A stretch of DNA of 64,000 bases from Lutibacter sp. B1 (GTDB lineage Bacteria > Bacteroidota > Bacteroidia > Flavobacteriales > Flavobacteriaceae): the NCBI RefSeq assembly GCF_012524075.1, contig NZ_JAAZUI010000004.1, positions 105,621 to 169,620 of the forward strand, written 5' to 3'. Positions 44,234-53,118 of the stretch are shown here, in pieces. The position numbers and the translations under genes were made by a program. Within the stretch, counting starts at the first letter, position 1. Each line of letters begins with the position of its first letter. The notes beneath the pieces are model-generated. The model did not search any database and was not told the origin of the DNA. It saw only the letters and a program-made list of their open reading frames with translations.

Positions 44234-45331
44234 TTAGTTTTCTTCTTCTTCTTTCTTTTTATCTTCGATTAATCCCATTCTTTTGGCTCTTGTTTCCCAA
44301 CTTTTACGAGCTAATTGTTGTAAATCGGCAACATTGTCGCTTTCATCCATAATTTCCAAACCTAACAAGGTTTCAATTACATCTTCCATAGTTACTAAAC
44401 CGCTTACAGAGCCATACTCATCAACAACTAAAGCAATATGTTCGCGTTGCGAAATAAATTTTTCAAACAAATCAGGGATTGGTAAATTTCTATTGGTAAT
44501 CAATATTTCGCGTTTAATGTTAGATAGATGTTTTTCTCCATTACCATTAATAATTTCTTCTAAAACCACATCTTTTAAAATAAAACCGGTGATGTTGTCA
44601 GAATCATCTTTATAAATTGGAATTCTAGAAAATCGAAGCCTTGGATGTCCTTCAAAAAATGATTGGATAGTTTGTTCTTCAGAATCTGTAACCATAACAG
44701 TTCTTGGAGTCATAATATCTTTTGCCTGAACTTCTTTAAAAGAGAGTAAATTTTTAATCATTGCGCTTTCACTTTCTTCAAATACACCTTCTTTTTGAGC
44801 AATATTGGTCATTGCATGAAAATCTTCTCTGCTTAAAATTGAGACATGGGCATTTTTCCCTCCAATAAGTTTGGTAGTAAGCTGTAAAACCCATAAAACA
44901 CCTGTCCATTTTAAAGGAAACATTAATAGTGTTAAAGCTTTAGAAGTAAAGGGAGCTAATTGTTTCCAGTATTTAGCCCCAATGGTTTTTGGAATAATTT
45001 CTGAAACTATTAAAATTAATAAAGTCATTATTGCTGAAACAATGCCAACAATATTCATTCCAAAAAAATTAATTTTATAATCAAGAGTTTCAGCTTGTAC
45101 TCCAACCAAAATTGCTCCAACGGTATGAGCAATAGTATTTAGTGTTAAAATAGCAATTAAGGGTTTATCTACGTCTTTTTTTAAACTTTCAAAGGTGTAA
45201 GCAAATTTTTTTCCTTCTTCTTTTTTTACATTAATAAATGTAGGTGTTATACTTAAAAAAACAGCCTCAAGTACAGAGCATAAAAATGAGAAGAATATAG
45301 AAAGAGCTGCATATAATAAAAGTAGTGACAT
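44234..45331 (-). CDS. CNNM-domain/CBS-pair (HlyC/CorC-type) membrane protein
   Basis: A 365-residue inner-membrane protein. The CNNM domain occupies residues ~1-170 with hydrophobic segments including LLLYAALSIFFSFLCSVLE and LTLNTIAHTVGAILVG. Then come two CBS domains, the first with VQAKDIMTPRTVMV and the second with EHIALVVDEYGSVSGLVTMED. It ends in an acidic tail without a separate CorC_HlyC domain. Family members are linked to magnesium/cobalt efflux and the CBS pair senses adenine nucleotides; the old 'haemolysin' name does not apply. Confidence 0.9.
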   Translation of the reverse strand: MSLLLLYAALSIFFSFLCSVLEAVFLSITPTFINVKKEEGKKFAYTFESLKKDVDKPLIAILTLNTIAHTVGAILVGVQAETLDYKINFFGMNIVGIVSAIMTLLILIVSEIIPKTIGAKYWKQLAPFTSKALTLLMFPLKWTGVLWVLQLTTKLIGGKNAHVSILSREDFHAMTNIAQKEGVFEESESAMIKNLLSFKEVQAKDIMTPRTVMVTDSEEQTIQSFFEGHPRLRFSRIPIYKDDSDNITGFILKDVVLEEIINGNGEKHLSNIKREILITNRNLPIPDLFEKFISQREHIALVVDEYGSVSGLVTMEDVIETLLGLEIMDESDNVADLQQLARKSWETRAKRMGLIEDKKKEEEEN

Positions 45332-45383
45332 TTTTGTAGTAGTTTAAATGCTAAGATAAATAATAAATTATCAATATTGAAAT

Positions 45384-45416
45384 AAAAAAAGATGCTCTAT
45401 TTAGAGCATCTTTTTT
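45384..45416 (-). terminator. Terminator of the DUF3078 gene
   Basis: GATGCTCT (45391-45398) pairs with AGAGCATC (45403-45410), loop ATTT, with A7 and T6 runs outside, 20 bases after the DUF3078 stop codon. Confidence 0.85.
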
Positions 45417-45435
45417 CTAATATTTTTTGTAAGAA

Positions 45436-46308
45436 CTAAAATCCGTAGTTTACACCAATACCAAATACTTCTCTTGTTTGAAATCCTTTAAAAGCATTAT
45501 CATCATATATAGTTTGGAAAGTTATATTTGCTGATAGGTATTTGTTAATAGACATAACTAAATTCATAGTATAATCTAAATCAATATTTTGAGGATCTTC
45601 TAAGTAATTAGAGTATAAGTTTAAAATATTTTCTACAGATACGTTTTCCATAATCTTGAATTTAGCGTAACCTGATGCGTAAAAACCAAGTTCATATCTT
45701 GTACTTTTTCCTTCTTCTACACCAAAGTAAGCATCATTTGGTAACGTAAAATCTTTATCAACAAAAGTTAATTTTGAAGTTGCTGGAGCTAAGTTGAATT
45801 TCAAATTATCGCTTTTTTTCCATTGCATACCAGGACCAAAAGTTAAATATGCCGGTGAAAAAATGTTTGTATATTCATCTCTAATTTCTTTACCGTTTGC
45901 ATCAGTTCCGTAAGTATAACCTTTTGAAAATTGAGTTCTAAAGTTTAGAAATGCAGAGTAATACCAGTAGCCGGAAGCTTTTTTACCTACAATTGAGTTA
46001 AATTCAAAACGATCGTCAGTTTTCTTTTCAAACTCGCTGTTTTTGCTTTTAGTTAAACCGTAAGACGCTAAAATTTTGTTATCCCAAGTTATATCTCCTT
46101 TTAAATAATTAAAGTCGTAATTAATACCTAAATTTCCTGCAATATTGTTTTCGCCTCCTGCAACCCAATCAGAAAATGCAGATTGATTGAATAACAGAGA
46201 AATATTTCCTTTTTTTGTCCATCCTTCTTTTGGACCTTCTTCTTTTTCTTGTGCAATAGTTATTGTAAAACTTAACACAGTTACTAATAGTAATAGTACT
46301 TTTTTCAT
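45436..46308 (-). CDS. DUF3078 outer-membrane-like protein
   Basis: A 290-residue exported protein with signal peptide (VLLLLVTVLSFTITIAQ). The N-terminal GWTKKGNISLLFNQSAFSDWVAGGENNIAGN and alternating beta-strands ending in aromatic GVNYGF fit DUF3078, predicted to be a beta-barrel or surface-associated family in Bacteroidetes. It has its own promoter and terminator. Function unknown. Confidence 0.88.
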   Translation of the reverse strand: MKKVLLLLVTVLSFTITIAQEKEEGPKEGWTKKGNISLLFNQSAFSDWVAGGENNIAGNLGINYDFNYLKGDITWDNKILASYGLTKSKNSEFEKKTDDRFEFNSIVGKKASGYWYYSAFLNFRTQFSKGYTYGTDANGKEIRDEYTNIFSPAYLTFGPGMQWKKSDNLKFNLAPATSKLTFVDKDFTLPNDAYFGVEEGKSTRYELGFYASGYAKFKIMENVSVENILNLYSNYLEDPQNIDLDYTMNLVMSINKYLSANITFQTIYDDNAFKGFQTREVFGIGVNYGF

Positions 46309-46341
46309 AATGTTTATTTTGAATTTTATTTTTTAAGCGTG

Positions 46342-46349
46342 CAAAAATA
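46342..46349 (-). promoter_or_regulatory. Predicted -7 box for the DUF3078 gene
   Basis: TATTTTTG on the minus strand, a full match to TAnnTTTG, 33 bases upstream of the ATG at 46306-46308. Confidence 0.55.
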
Positions 46350-46390
46350 TATAATATTAGACTACTTTTTAAATAAAAAGTCACATAAAA

Positions 46391-46900
46391 TTACTGTTTA
46401 TTTTTAAAAAGAGGTACTGTAGAGCAGGCTTCGCCAAACATAATTGATTTAGCTACAGGTTGAAGTTTTGTTATTAATTGAATATAAGCAGTTTGTGGAA
46501 TAGGTTTGTTTGCACAACCTTTTATAATAACAGGAAAGTTCTTGTAAGAATTTGTATTGAAATTAGAAATAATATCTTGAAAAATGGAAGCTTCTAAATA
46601 ATTGATGTCGCCAACCACTACTTTTTTTGCGTAAGGAGAAACATAAGTGGTTATTAGCATAAATGCCCAAGATGGTATTATTGCATCTGACGAGCAGGTA
46701 AGGCTTATATAGTGATTTTGGTATTGGCTCCAATCGTGGTTTTTTAAATGTTCACGAAAGTCATTTTCTTTTAAAATAAGTTCTTGAAATAGCCAGTTTT
46801 TTATATCAATAACGGTTCTGGGGCCTTGCGGATAAAAATCTTCAAGGTCAATTGTTTTTAGTTTACTGTTGGCAACTCTATTTACAATTTCATCAGCCAT
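46391..46900 (-). CDS. DUF2480-family protein
   Basis: A 169-residue cytoplasmic protein with the DUF2480 signature VIDIKNWLFQELILKENDF, SLTCSSDAIIPSWAFMLI and KGCANKPIPQTAYIQLI. Conserved cysteines (two positions, SLTCS and IKGCA) may bind a metal. It overlaps the DUF59 gene by one base and probably works with it; the family is restricted to Bacteroidetes and has no assigned function, but context suggests Fe-S metabolism. Confidence 0.85.
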   Translation of the reverse strand: MADEIVNRVANSKLKTIDLEDFYPQGPRTVIDIKNWLFQELILKENDFREHLKNHDWSQYQNHYISLTCSSDAIIPSWAFMLITTYVSPYAKKVVVGDINYLEASIFQDIISNFNTNSYKNFPVIIKGCANKPIPQTAYIQLITKLQPVAKSIMFGEACSTVPLFKNKQ

Positions 46901-47220
46901 TATAAAAAACCAAGTTCTAATTTAGCTTCTTCGCTCATCATATCTTGTGTCCACATTGGGTCAAAAGTAATTTCAACTTCGGCGTTAGAAACCTCTTCAA
47001 TTGTTTTTACTTTTTCTTCAACTTCAACAGGTAAAGTTTCGGCAACAGGACAGTTTGGTGATGTAAGTGTCATTAAAATTTTAACATCATTATTTTCACT
47101 TACAAAAACATCGTAAATTAACCCTAATTCGAATATATCTACAGGTATTTCAGGATCATAAATAGTTTTTAAAACTTCAACTATTTTGTCTCCTAATTGT
47201 TGAACACGTTCACTATTCAT
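46900..47220 (-). CDS. DUF59 (SufT/PaaD-like) Fe-S assembly protein
   Basis: A 106-residue MIP18-family protein. YDPEIPVDIFELGLIYDV and TLTSPNCPVAETLPVEVEEKV contain the characteristic D-P-E-I-P and T-x-x-x-C-P segments with one conserved cysteine. Such proteins assist Fe-S cluster maturation (SufT) or ring-hydroxylase assembly (PaaD). It is followed immediately by DUF2480 and preceded by sufE, favouring the Fe-S role. Confidence 0.92.
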   Translation of the reverse strand: MNSERVQQLGDKIVEVLKTIYDPEIPVDIFELGLIYDVFVSENNDVKILMTLTSPNCPVAETLPVEVEEKVKTIEEVSNAEVEITFDPMWTQDMMSEEAKLELGFL

Positions 47221-47256
47221 TACTTTTCTTTCTTTAAATTTAGTCTAAATAAAGTA

Positions 47257-47264
47257 CAAATATA
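47257..47264 (-). promoter_or_regulatory. Predicted -7 box for DUF59/DUF2480 operon
   Basis: TATATTTG on the minus strand, a full match to TAnnTTTG, 36 bases upstream of the DUF59 ATG. Thus DUF59 and DUF2480 can be transcribed separately from sufE. Confidence 0.5.
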
Positions 47265-47270
47265 CAATTA

Positions 47271-47693
47271 TTAACTCAATTTTGAATGAAATGCCAATGC
47301 GTATAATTTAATTTGTTTTATCATAGATACCAAGCCATTTGCACGCGTTGGTGATAAGTGTTCTTTCAATCCAATTTCATCAATAAAATACAAATCGGCA
47401 TCTAAAATATCTTTTGGTTTTTGGTGGTTAAAAACGCGCAGTAAAATTGCTACAATTCCTTTGGTTAAAATGGCGTCACTATCAGCCGTGAATTGTAAGT
47501 TTTCGCCTTTAATTTCAGAATGTAACCAAACTTTTGATTGACAGCCAACGATCAGATTTTCATCCACTTTAAATTCTTCTTTTATCAGGGGTAACGATTT
47601 TCCTAATTCAATAATATATTCATAGCGTTGCATCCAATCTTCAAACATTGAAAACTCGTCGATAATTTCTTCTTGTATTTCTTTGATAGTCAT
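47271..47693 (-). CDS. sufE: Cysteine desulfuration protein SufE
   Basis: A 140-residue sulfur acceptor for SufS. The sulfur-carrying cysteine lies in NLIVGCQSKVWLHSEI (about residue 50), and the family's IKGENLQFTADSDAILTKGIVAILL follows. It transfers persulfide sulfur to the SufBCD scaffold during Fe-S assembly. No other suf genes are in view, so sufE is separated from the main suf operon in this organism. Confidence 0.93.
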   Translation of the reverse strand: MTIKEIQEEIIDEFSMFEDWMQRYEYIIELGKSLPLIKEEFKVDENLIVGCQSKVWLHSEIKGENLQFTADSDAILTKGIVAILLRVFNHQKPKDILDADLYFIDEIGLKEHLSPTRANGLVSMIKQIKLYALAFHSKLS

Positions 47694-47711
47694 TTTTTAA
47701 ACTTATTTTTG

Positions 47712-47719
47712 CAAAAGTA
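47712..47719 (-). promoter_or_regulatory. Predicted -7 box for sufE
   Basis: TACTTTTG on the minus strand, a full match to TAnnTTTG, 18 bases upstream of the sufE ATG. Confidence 0.55.
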
Positions 47720-47796
47720 AACACATAGGTTGTTATAAAAAAATATTAACATTAATTATAACAATACTTTAAGTGTGTATAATAGAAAATATAAAA

Positions 47797-48723
47797 ATGA
47801 GTAAATTATTAATTGTAGGAACGGTTGCTTTTGATGCTATTGAAACTCCGTTTGGAAAAACGGATAAAATTTTAGGAGGAGCGGCAACATATATTTCACT
47901 TTCGGCTTCACAATTTGGGGTAAATTCAGGGATAGTTTCTGTAGTTGGTGGAGATTTCCCAAAAGAATACTTATCAAAATTAAATAAAAGAAATATCAAT
48001 ACCGACGGTATTGAAATTATAAAAGAAGGTAAAACATTTTTTTGGAAAGGTAAATATCATAACGATTTAAACTCGAGAGATACTTTAATTACCGATTTAA
48101 ATGTATTAGCCGATTTTAATCCGATTGTACCTGAAAGTTTTAGAGATACTGAATTTTTAATGTTAGGTAATTTACACCCTTCTGTTCAAATGGGTGTTAT
48201 AAAACAAATACCAAACAGGCCAAAACTAGTAGTATTGGATACCATGAATTTTTGGATGGATAATACTTTGGATGAATTGATGGAAGTAATTGCTAAAATT
48301 GATGTAATTACTATTAATGATGAAGAAGCACGACAACTTTCGGGAGAATATTCTTTGGTAAAAGCTGCGCAAAAAATCCATGAAATGGGACCAAAATATG
48401 TAGTTATTAAAAAAGGTGAACATGGAGCATTGTTGTTTAATAATGAAAATGTGTTTTTTGCACCTGCATTACCATTAGAAGAAGTTTTTGATCCAACAGG
48501 AGCCGGCGATACATTTGCCGGAGGTTTTATAGGACATTTAGCAAAAACAGAAGATATTTCATTCGAAAATATGAAAAGAGCTGTAATTGCAGGTTCAAAT
48601 TTAGCATCGTTTTGTGTTGAGAAATTTGGCACTGAAAGGATGGAAGATTTAACTCATGATGAAATTCAAGAAAGGCTTTTACAATTTAAACAATTAACAC
48701 AATTTGAAATAGAATTAAGTTAA
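47797..48723 (+). CDS. PfkB-family sugar kinase
   Basis: A 308-residue kinase from the ATG at 47797 (MSKLLIVGTVAFDAIETPFG); an in-frame GTG 24 bases upstream adds nothing useful. Substrate-binding GGAATYISLSASQFG and the anion-hole/catalytic motif DPTGAGDTFAGGF (Asp base) are intact. PfkB kinases phosphorylate sugars, nucleosides or related alcohols with ATP; the substrate is unclear. A terminator follows and purF is next. Confidence 0.9.
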   Translation: MSKLLIVGTVAFDAIETPFGKTDKILGGAATYISLSASQFGVNSGIVSVVGGDFPKEYLSKLNKRNINTDGIEIIKEGKTFFWKGKYHNDLNSRDTLITDLNVLADFNPIVPESFRDTEFLMLGNLHPSVQMGVIKQIPNRPKLVVLDTMNFWMDNTLDELMEVIAKIDVITINDEEARQLSGEYSLVKAAQKIHEMGPKYVVIKKGEHGALLFNNENVFFAPALPLEEVFDPTGAGDTFAGGFIGHLAKTEDISFENMKRAVIAGSNLASFCVEKFGTERMEDLTHDEIQERLLQFKQLTQFEIELS

Positions 48724-48727
48724 ATAT

Positions 48728-48756
48728 AAATTCCGCATGCGTGCGGAATTTTTTAT
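48728..48756 (+). terminator. Terminator after the PfkB kinase gene
   Basis: AATTCCGCA pairs with TGCGGAATT (48729-48737 and 48742-48750), loop TGCG, followed by TTTTTATTT. Confidence 0.8.
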
Positions 48757-48799
48757 TTACAATACTACAAACTAAAATATATTAAAACTTATTAATACT

Positions 48800-50701
48800 A
48801 TGAGTGATGCTATAAAACATGAATGTGGAATTGCAATGGTTAGATTATTAAAACCATTACAGTTTTATAAAGACAAATATGGCTCTGCATTTTATGGTTT
48901 AAATAAAATGTATTTGTTAATGGAAAAGCAGCATAATCGCGGACAAGATGGTGCGGGTTTGGCAAGTATAAAATTTGGTGTTGAACCCGGAACTCGATAT
49001 ATAAGCCGAATTCGTTCAAATCAAGCTCAACCAATTCAAGATATATTTTCTCAAATAAATGAAAGGTTAAACAGTTTAAATGAAGAACATCCTGATAAAA
49101 TTGATGATGTACAGTGGCAATTAAATAATGCTCCTTACATTGGCAATCTGTTTTTAGGACATGTACGCTATGGCACATTTGGTAAAAACAGCATTGAAAG
49201 TGTGCATCCTTTTTTACGTCAAAGTAATTGGATGCACAAAAGTTTAATTATTGCAGGTAATTTTAATATGACCAATTCTAAACGATTGTTTAATGATTTG
49301 GTTGAAATTGGGCAACATCCAAAAGAAATGACTGATACCGTTACCGTAATGGAAAAAATAGGTCATTTTATTGATGATGAAGTTGCCAAATTGTATCAGA
49401 AATTAAAAAAGGAAGAAGGAGTTAATAAAAAAGAAGCCTCTCCACTTATTGAACAGCATATTAATATCAAAAAAGTATTAAAAAAGTCTGCAAAAAATTG
49501 GGATGGAGGTTATGCTATGGCAGGTTTATTAGGTCATGGAGATTCATTTGTGTTACGCGATCCGGCAGGTATCAGACCCACATTTTATTATAAAGATGAT
49601 GAAGTTGTTGTAGTTGCATCAGAACGTCCGGTTATTCAAACAGTATTTAATGTTCCAATTAATAAAGTTAAGGAGTTAGAAAGAGGACATGCTTTAATTA
49701 TTAAGCGTGACGGGGAAATAAAAATTAATAAAATTAAGGATCAATTACCTAAAAAATCGTGCTCATTTGAACGCATCTATTTTTCAAGAGGAGGAGATGC
49801 CGATATTTATAAAGAGCGTAAAAACTTAGGTAAATTTGTTTTTCCTCAAATTTTACAAAAAATAAATAATGATATAAAAAATACTGTTTTTTCGTATATC
49901 CCAAATACTGCTGAAACTTCATTTTACGGAATGAGAGAAGCGGCTGAAGATTTTTTAAATCGGCAAAAAACAGATATGATTTTAAATGGTAAACGAAGTT
50001 TATCTGCTGAAAAAGTAACTGAAATTTTATCGGAAAGACCACGAGTTGAAAAATTAGCTGTAAAAGACGCCAAATTACGAACGTTTATTGCTGATGATAA
50101 TAGCAGAGACGATTTGGTTGCTCATGTTTACGACGTTACTTACGGTATAGTTAAGCCAAAAGATAATTTGGTTGTTATTGACGATAGTATTGTTAGAGGA
50201 ACCACTTTAAAGAAAAGTATTATTAAAATTTTAGACAGGTTAAAACCTAAAAAAATTATTATAGTTTCATCGGCACCACAAATCAGATATCCGGATTGTT
50301 ACGGAATTGATATGGCAAGAATGGGTGATTTTATTGCTTTTAGAGCAGCTTTGGAATTATTGAAAGAAACGAATCAATATCATATTGTTGATGAAGTGTA
50401 TAACAATTGTAAAAATCAACAACATATGGAAGATGCTGAAATTCATAATGCAGTAATAGATATTTATGCTCCTTTTACGGATGAACAAATATCTGATAAA
50501 ATAGCAGAAATGTTAAAAACGGAAGAAATTAATGCTGAAGTTGAAATTGTATATCAATCAGTTGAAAATTTACATAAAGCGTGTCCAAATCATTTAGGTG
50601 ATTGGTATTTTACAGGAGATTATCCAACTCCCGGAGGAAATCGAGTAGTAAATGATGCTTTTATTAATTTTTATGAAGGAAATAATAAAAGAGCTTATTA
50701 G
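48800..50701 (+). CDS. purF: Amidophosphoribosyltransferase
   Basis: A 633-residue first enzyme of purine synthesis, making phosphoribosylamine from PRPP and glutamine. The class II glutaminase nucleophile is Cys9 (KHECGIAMVR), so several N-terminal residues must be removed if it matures like canonical PurF. GQDGAGLASIKFG, HVRYGTFGKNS and RDPAGIRPTFYY are glutaminase motifs; NLVVIDDSIVRGTTLKKSI is the PRPP-binding loop. It is longer than the ~500-residue E. coli enzyme because of insertions and an extended C-terminus, as in other Bacteroidetes. Confidence 0.93.
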   Translation: MSDAIKHECGIAMVRLLKPLQFYKDKYGSAFYGLNKMYLLMEKQHNRGQDGAGLASIKFGVEPGTRYISRIRSNQAQPIQDIFSQINERLNSLNEEHPDKIDDVQWQLNNAPYIGNLFLGHVRYGTFGKNSIESVHPFLRQSNWMHKSLIIAGNFNMTNSKRLFNDLVEIGQHPKEMTDTVTVMEKIGHFIDDEVAKLYQKLKKEEGVNKKEASPLIEQHINIKKVLKKSAKNWDGGYAMAGLLGHGDSFVLRDPAGIRPTFYYKDDEVVVVASERPVIQTVFNVPINKVKELERGHALIIKRDGEIKINKIKDQLPKKSCSFERIYFSRGGDADIYKERKNLGKFVFPQILQKINNDIKNTVFSYIPNTAETSFYGMREAAEDFLNRQKTDMILNGKRSLSAEKVTEILSERPRVEKLAVKDAKLRTFIADDNSRDDLVAHVYDVTYGIVKPKDNLVVIDDSIVRGTTLKKSIIKILDRLKPKKIIIVSSAPQIRYPDCYGIDMARMGDFIAFRAALELLKETNQYHIVDEVYNNCKNQQHMEDAEIHNAVIDIYAPFTDEQISDKIAEMLKTEEINAEVEIVYQSVENLHKACPNHLGDWYFTGDYPTPGGNRVVNDAFINFYEGNNKRAY

Positions 50702-50715
50702 AAAAAAAGACATAT

Positions 50716-50746
50716 AAAAAAGCTCGCCAATTTGGCGAGCTTTTTT
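50716..50746. terminator. Bidirectional terminator between purF and superoxide dismutase
   Basis: AAAAAAGCTCGCCAA pairs with TTGGCGAGCTTTTTT (50716-50730 and 50732-50746). The symmetric A and T runs let it stop transcription from both converging genes. Confidence 0.9.
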
Positions 50747-50762
50747 ATTATAAAATTAAATA

Positions 50763-51371
50763 TTATTTACTTTCAGCATAACGTTTTTCAACTTCATTCC
50801 AGTTAATTACATTAAAAAATGCGTTGATATAGTCTGGTCTTCTATTTTGATAATGCAAATAATAAGCATGTTCCCAAACATCAATTCCTAAAATAGGAGT
50901 TCCTCCACAGCCAACACCAGGCATTAACGGATTGTCTTGGTTTGGAGTAGAGCAAATATCTACTTTTCCTCCTTTGTGAACACATAGCCATGCCCAACCT
51001 GATCCGAAACGTGTTGCTGCTGCTTTAGCAAAAGCATCTTTAAAAGCATCTACCGAACCAAATTCGGCAATAATAGCATCTTTTAATTCTCCTGATAAAT
51101 ATCCTTTATCTTCAGGTTTCATAACTTCCCAATAAAGAGTATGGTTATAAAAACCTCCACCGTTATTTCTAACAGCCATGTTATTCATATCTAAATTGGT
51201 TAAAATATCTTCAATAGATTTTCCGTCTAAATCTGTACCAGCAATTGCATTATTTAAATTGTTGGTATATCCTGCGTGATGCTTTGTGTGGTGAATTTCC
51301 ATAGTTCTTGCATCAATATGTGGTTCTAACGCATCGTATGCGTAAGGTAATTTTGGTAACTCAAAAGCCAT
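50763..51371 (-). CDS. Superoxide dismutase (Fe/Mn family)
   Basis: A 202-residue cytoplasmic enzyme dismutating superoxide to oxygen and peroxide. Metal ligands are in [12 protein letters not shown] (first His), [14 protein letters not shown] (second His) and the [11 protein letters not shown] motif (Asp and His). [16 protein letters not shown] closes the C-terminal domain. Whether it uses Fe or Mn cannot be decided by eye. It has a full -7 box upstream. Confidence 0.95.
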   Translation of the reverse strand: MAFELPKLPYAYDALEPHIDARTMEIHHTKHHAGYTNNLNNAIAGTDLDGKSIEDILTNLDMNNMAVRNNGGGFYNHTLYWEVMKPEDKGYLSGELKDAIIAEFGSVDAFKDAFAKAAATRFGSGWAWLCVHKGGKVDICSTPNQDNPLMPGVGCGGTPILGIDVWEHAYYLHYQNRRPDYINAFFNVINWNEVEKRYAESK

Positions 51372-51405
51372 AATTGTATTTTTTTAGTTAAACATAAAAT
51401 GTATT

Positions 51406-51413
51406 CAAAGGTA
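51406..51413 (-). promoter_or_regulatory. Predicted -7 box for superoxide dismutase
   Basis: TACCTTTG on the minus strand, a full match to TAnnTTTG, 34 bases upstream of the ATG. Confidence 0.5.
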
Positions 51414-51485
51414 ACGAACGATATTCATTATAAAAAATCGAATATGTTTATAGTAATATTATTAAATTTTATGCTTAAAGTTAAT

Positions 51486-52508
51486 TTAATAATTTGCATC
51501 ATCAGCATATTTAGCCATAAATTCTTCAGCTTTGTTTACCATGTCTTTACTTCCGCAAAAAAAAGGTACACGCTGGTGTAATTCTGTTGGCTTTATATCT
51601 AAAATACGTTGATAACCGTCGCTTGCTTTTCCGTTGGCTTGTTCAGCTAAAAAAGCCATAGGATTACATTCGTATAACAAACGTAATTTTCCTTTTGGAC
51701 CAATAAAACTTGTTGGGTAAATGTAAATACCGCCTTTGATCATATTTCTATGAAAATCTGAAACCAATGAGCCAATGTATCTTGACGTATAAGGTCTATC
51801 TTCTTTTTCTTCTTGGCAATATTTTAAGTAATCTTTTACACCTTGCGGGAAATGAACGTAATTTCCTTCATTAATAGAATAAATTTTTCCTTTTTCAGGA
51901 TACTTCATGTTTGGGTGTGATAAGTGAAACGAGCCAATAGCAGGATTTAAAGTAAAACCGTTTACACCATGTCCCGATGTATACACCAACATTGTTGAAG
52001 TACCATAAACTACATAACCTGCAGCAACTTGTTGATTTCCACATTGTAAAAAATCTTTCTTTTCAACAGGAGTTCCCATTGGAGTAACTCTTCGGTATAT
52101 AGAAAAAATGGTTCCAACCGAAACATTTACATCAATGTTTGAAGAACCGTCAAGCGGATCAATTAAAACCACATACTTGTTTTCGTTAGTGCCGTGTTTA
52201 CCTTTTATAGTTACAAAATCTTCCTCTTCTTCACTGGCAATACCACAAACAATTTCTCGGTTAATTAGCGTTTGCATAAATACTTTATTGGCAAAAACAT
52301 CTAATTTTTGCTGATCTTCACCCTGAATATTCGTATCGCCGGCATCACCTAAAATATCAACCAATCCGGCTTTATTAACTTTATGATTTACAATTTTTGC
52401 TGCTAATTTTATGGAGCTTAGCAATCTTGAGAACTCACCTGTAGTTGATTTGTAATGTTTTTGATTTTCAATAATAAACTCACCTAAAGTTAGATTATTT
52501 TGTTCCAT
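51486..52508 (-). CDS. fbp: Class 1 fructose-1,6-bisphosphatase
   Basis: A 340-residue gluconeogenic phosphatase. The metal-binding motif [19 protein letters not shown] is complete; [20 protein letters not shown] and [20 protein letters not shown] are further class 1 signatures, with [20 protein letters not shown] at the substrate site. Length fits the family. Its active-site Asp and Glu residues are intact. Confidence 0.95.
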   Translation of the reverse strand: MEQNNLTLGEFIIENQKHYKSTTGEFSRLLSSIKLAAKIVNHKVNKAGLVDILGDAGDTNIQGEDQQKLDVFANKVFMQTLINREIVCGIASEEEEDFVTIKGKHGTNENKYVVLIDPLDGSSNIDVNVSVGTIFSIYRRVTPMGTPVEKKDFLQCGNQQVAAGYVVYGTSTMLVYTSGHGVNGFTLNPAIGSFHLSHPNMKYPEKGKIYSINEGNYVHFPQGVKDYLKYCQEEKEDRPYTSRYIGSLVSDFHRNMIKGGIYIYPTSFIGPKGKLRLLYECNPMAFLAEQANGKASDGYQRILDIKPTELHQRVPFFCGSKDMVNKAEEFMAKYADDANY

Positions 52509-52635
52509 GAAAGTTGTTTTTAGTTGTATGTATTCACAAATATCGAGAAAATTATTTTTAAAAAGCTCTTTGTTTGTGAGTAAGTTTGAGTAAAGATATT
52601 TACTTTAGCTATTGCTTGTAAAATACAAAATATAA

Positions 52636-53118
52636 ATGACTTTTATTATTAGAGAAGGAAGAAAAACGGATATGCCTTCCGTGTTAAAATTGATAAAGGA
52701 ATTGGCCGATTTTGAAAAAGAATCGGATGCAGTTGAAGTTACTGTAGAAGATTTGGAAAAAGATGGTTTTGGTAAATTTCCTTTATTTGAAACTTATGTA
52801 GCCGAAATAAATGGTGAAATTGTGGGTATGGCATTGTTCTATCCAAGATATTCTACATGGAAAGGACCCACAATCCATTTGGAAGATTTAATAGTTACAA
52901 AAAGCAAAAGAGGTTTAAAAATAGGCTCTGCTTTGTATAATAAAGTAATTGAATACGGATATAAAAAAGGCGTAAAGCGTATAGAATGGGTTGTGTTGGA
53001 CTGGAATACTCCGGCAATTAATTTTTACGAAAAAACAGGTGCTTTGGTTTTAAGAGATTGGAATACTGCTCAAATAACTGAAAGTGCTATTGAAAGCTAT
53101 GTAAAATCTCTCGATTAA
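52636..53118 (+). CDS. GNAT N-acetyltransferase (SSAT/thialysine type)
   Basis: A 160-residue acetyltransferase. MTFIIREGRKTDMPSVLKLI and HLEDLIVTKSKRGLKIGSAL (acetyl-CoA motif RGLKIGSAL) with VLDWNTPAINFYEKTGA resemble spermidine/spermine and thialysine acetyltransferases. It probably acetylates a diamine or amino-acid analogue. Its stop codon abuts the ATG of the aspartate kinase gene (TAAATG), so the pair is an operon. Confidence 0.9.
   Translation: MTFIIREGRKTDMPSVLKLIKELADFEKESDAVEVTVEDLEKDGFGKFPLFETYVAEINGEIVGMALFYPRYSTWKGPTIHLEDLIVTKSKRGLKIGSALYNKVIEYGYKKGVKRIEWVVLDWNTPAINFYEKTGALVLRDWNTAQITESAIESYVKSLD

Noticed and set aside
48186..48632. 148-codon minus-strand ORF inside the PfkB kinase gene
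   Set aside because: Antisense to the conserved DPTGAGDTFAGG region; no domain seen.
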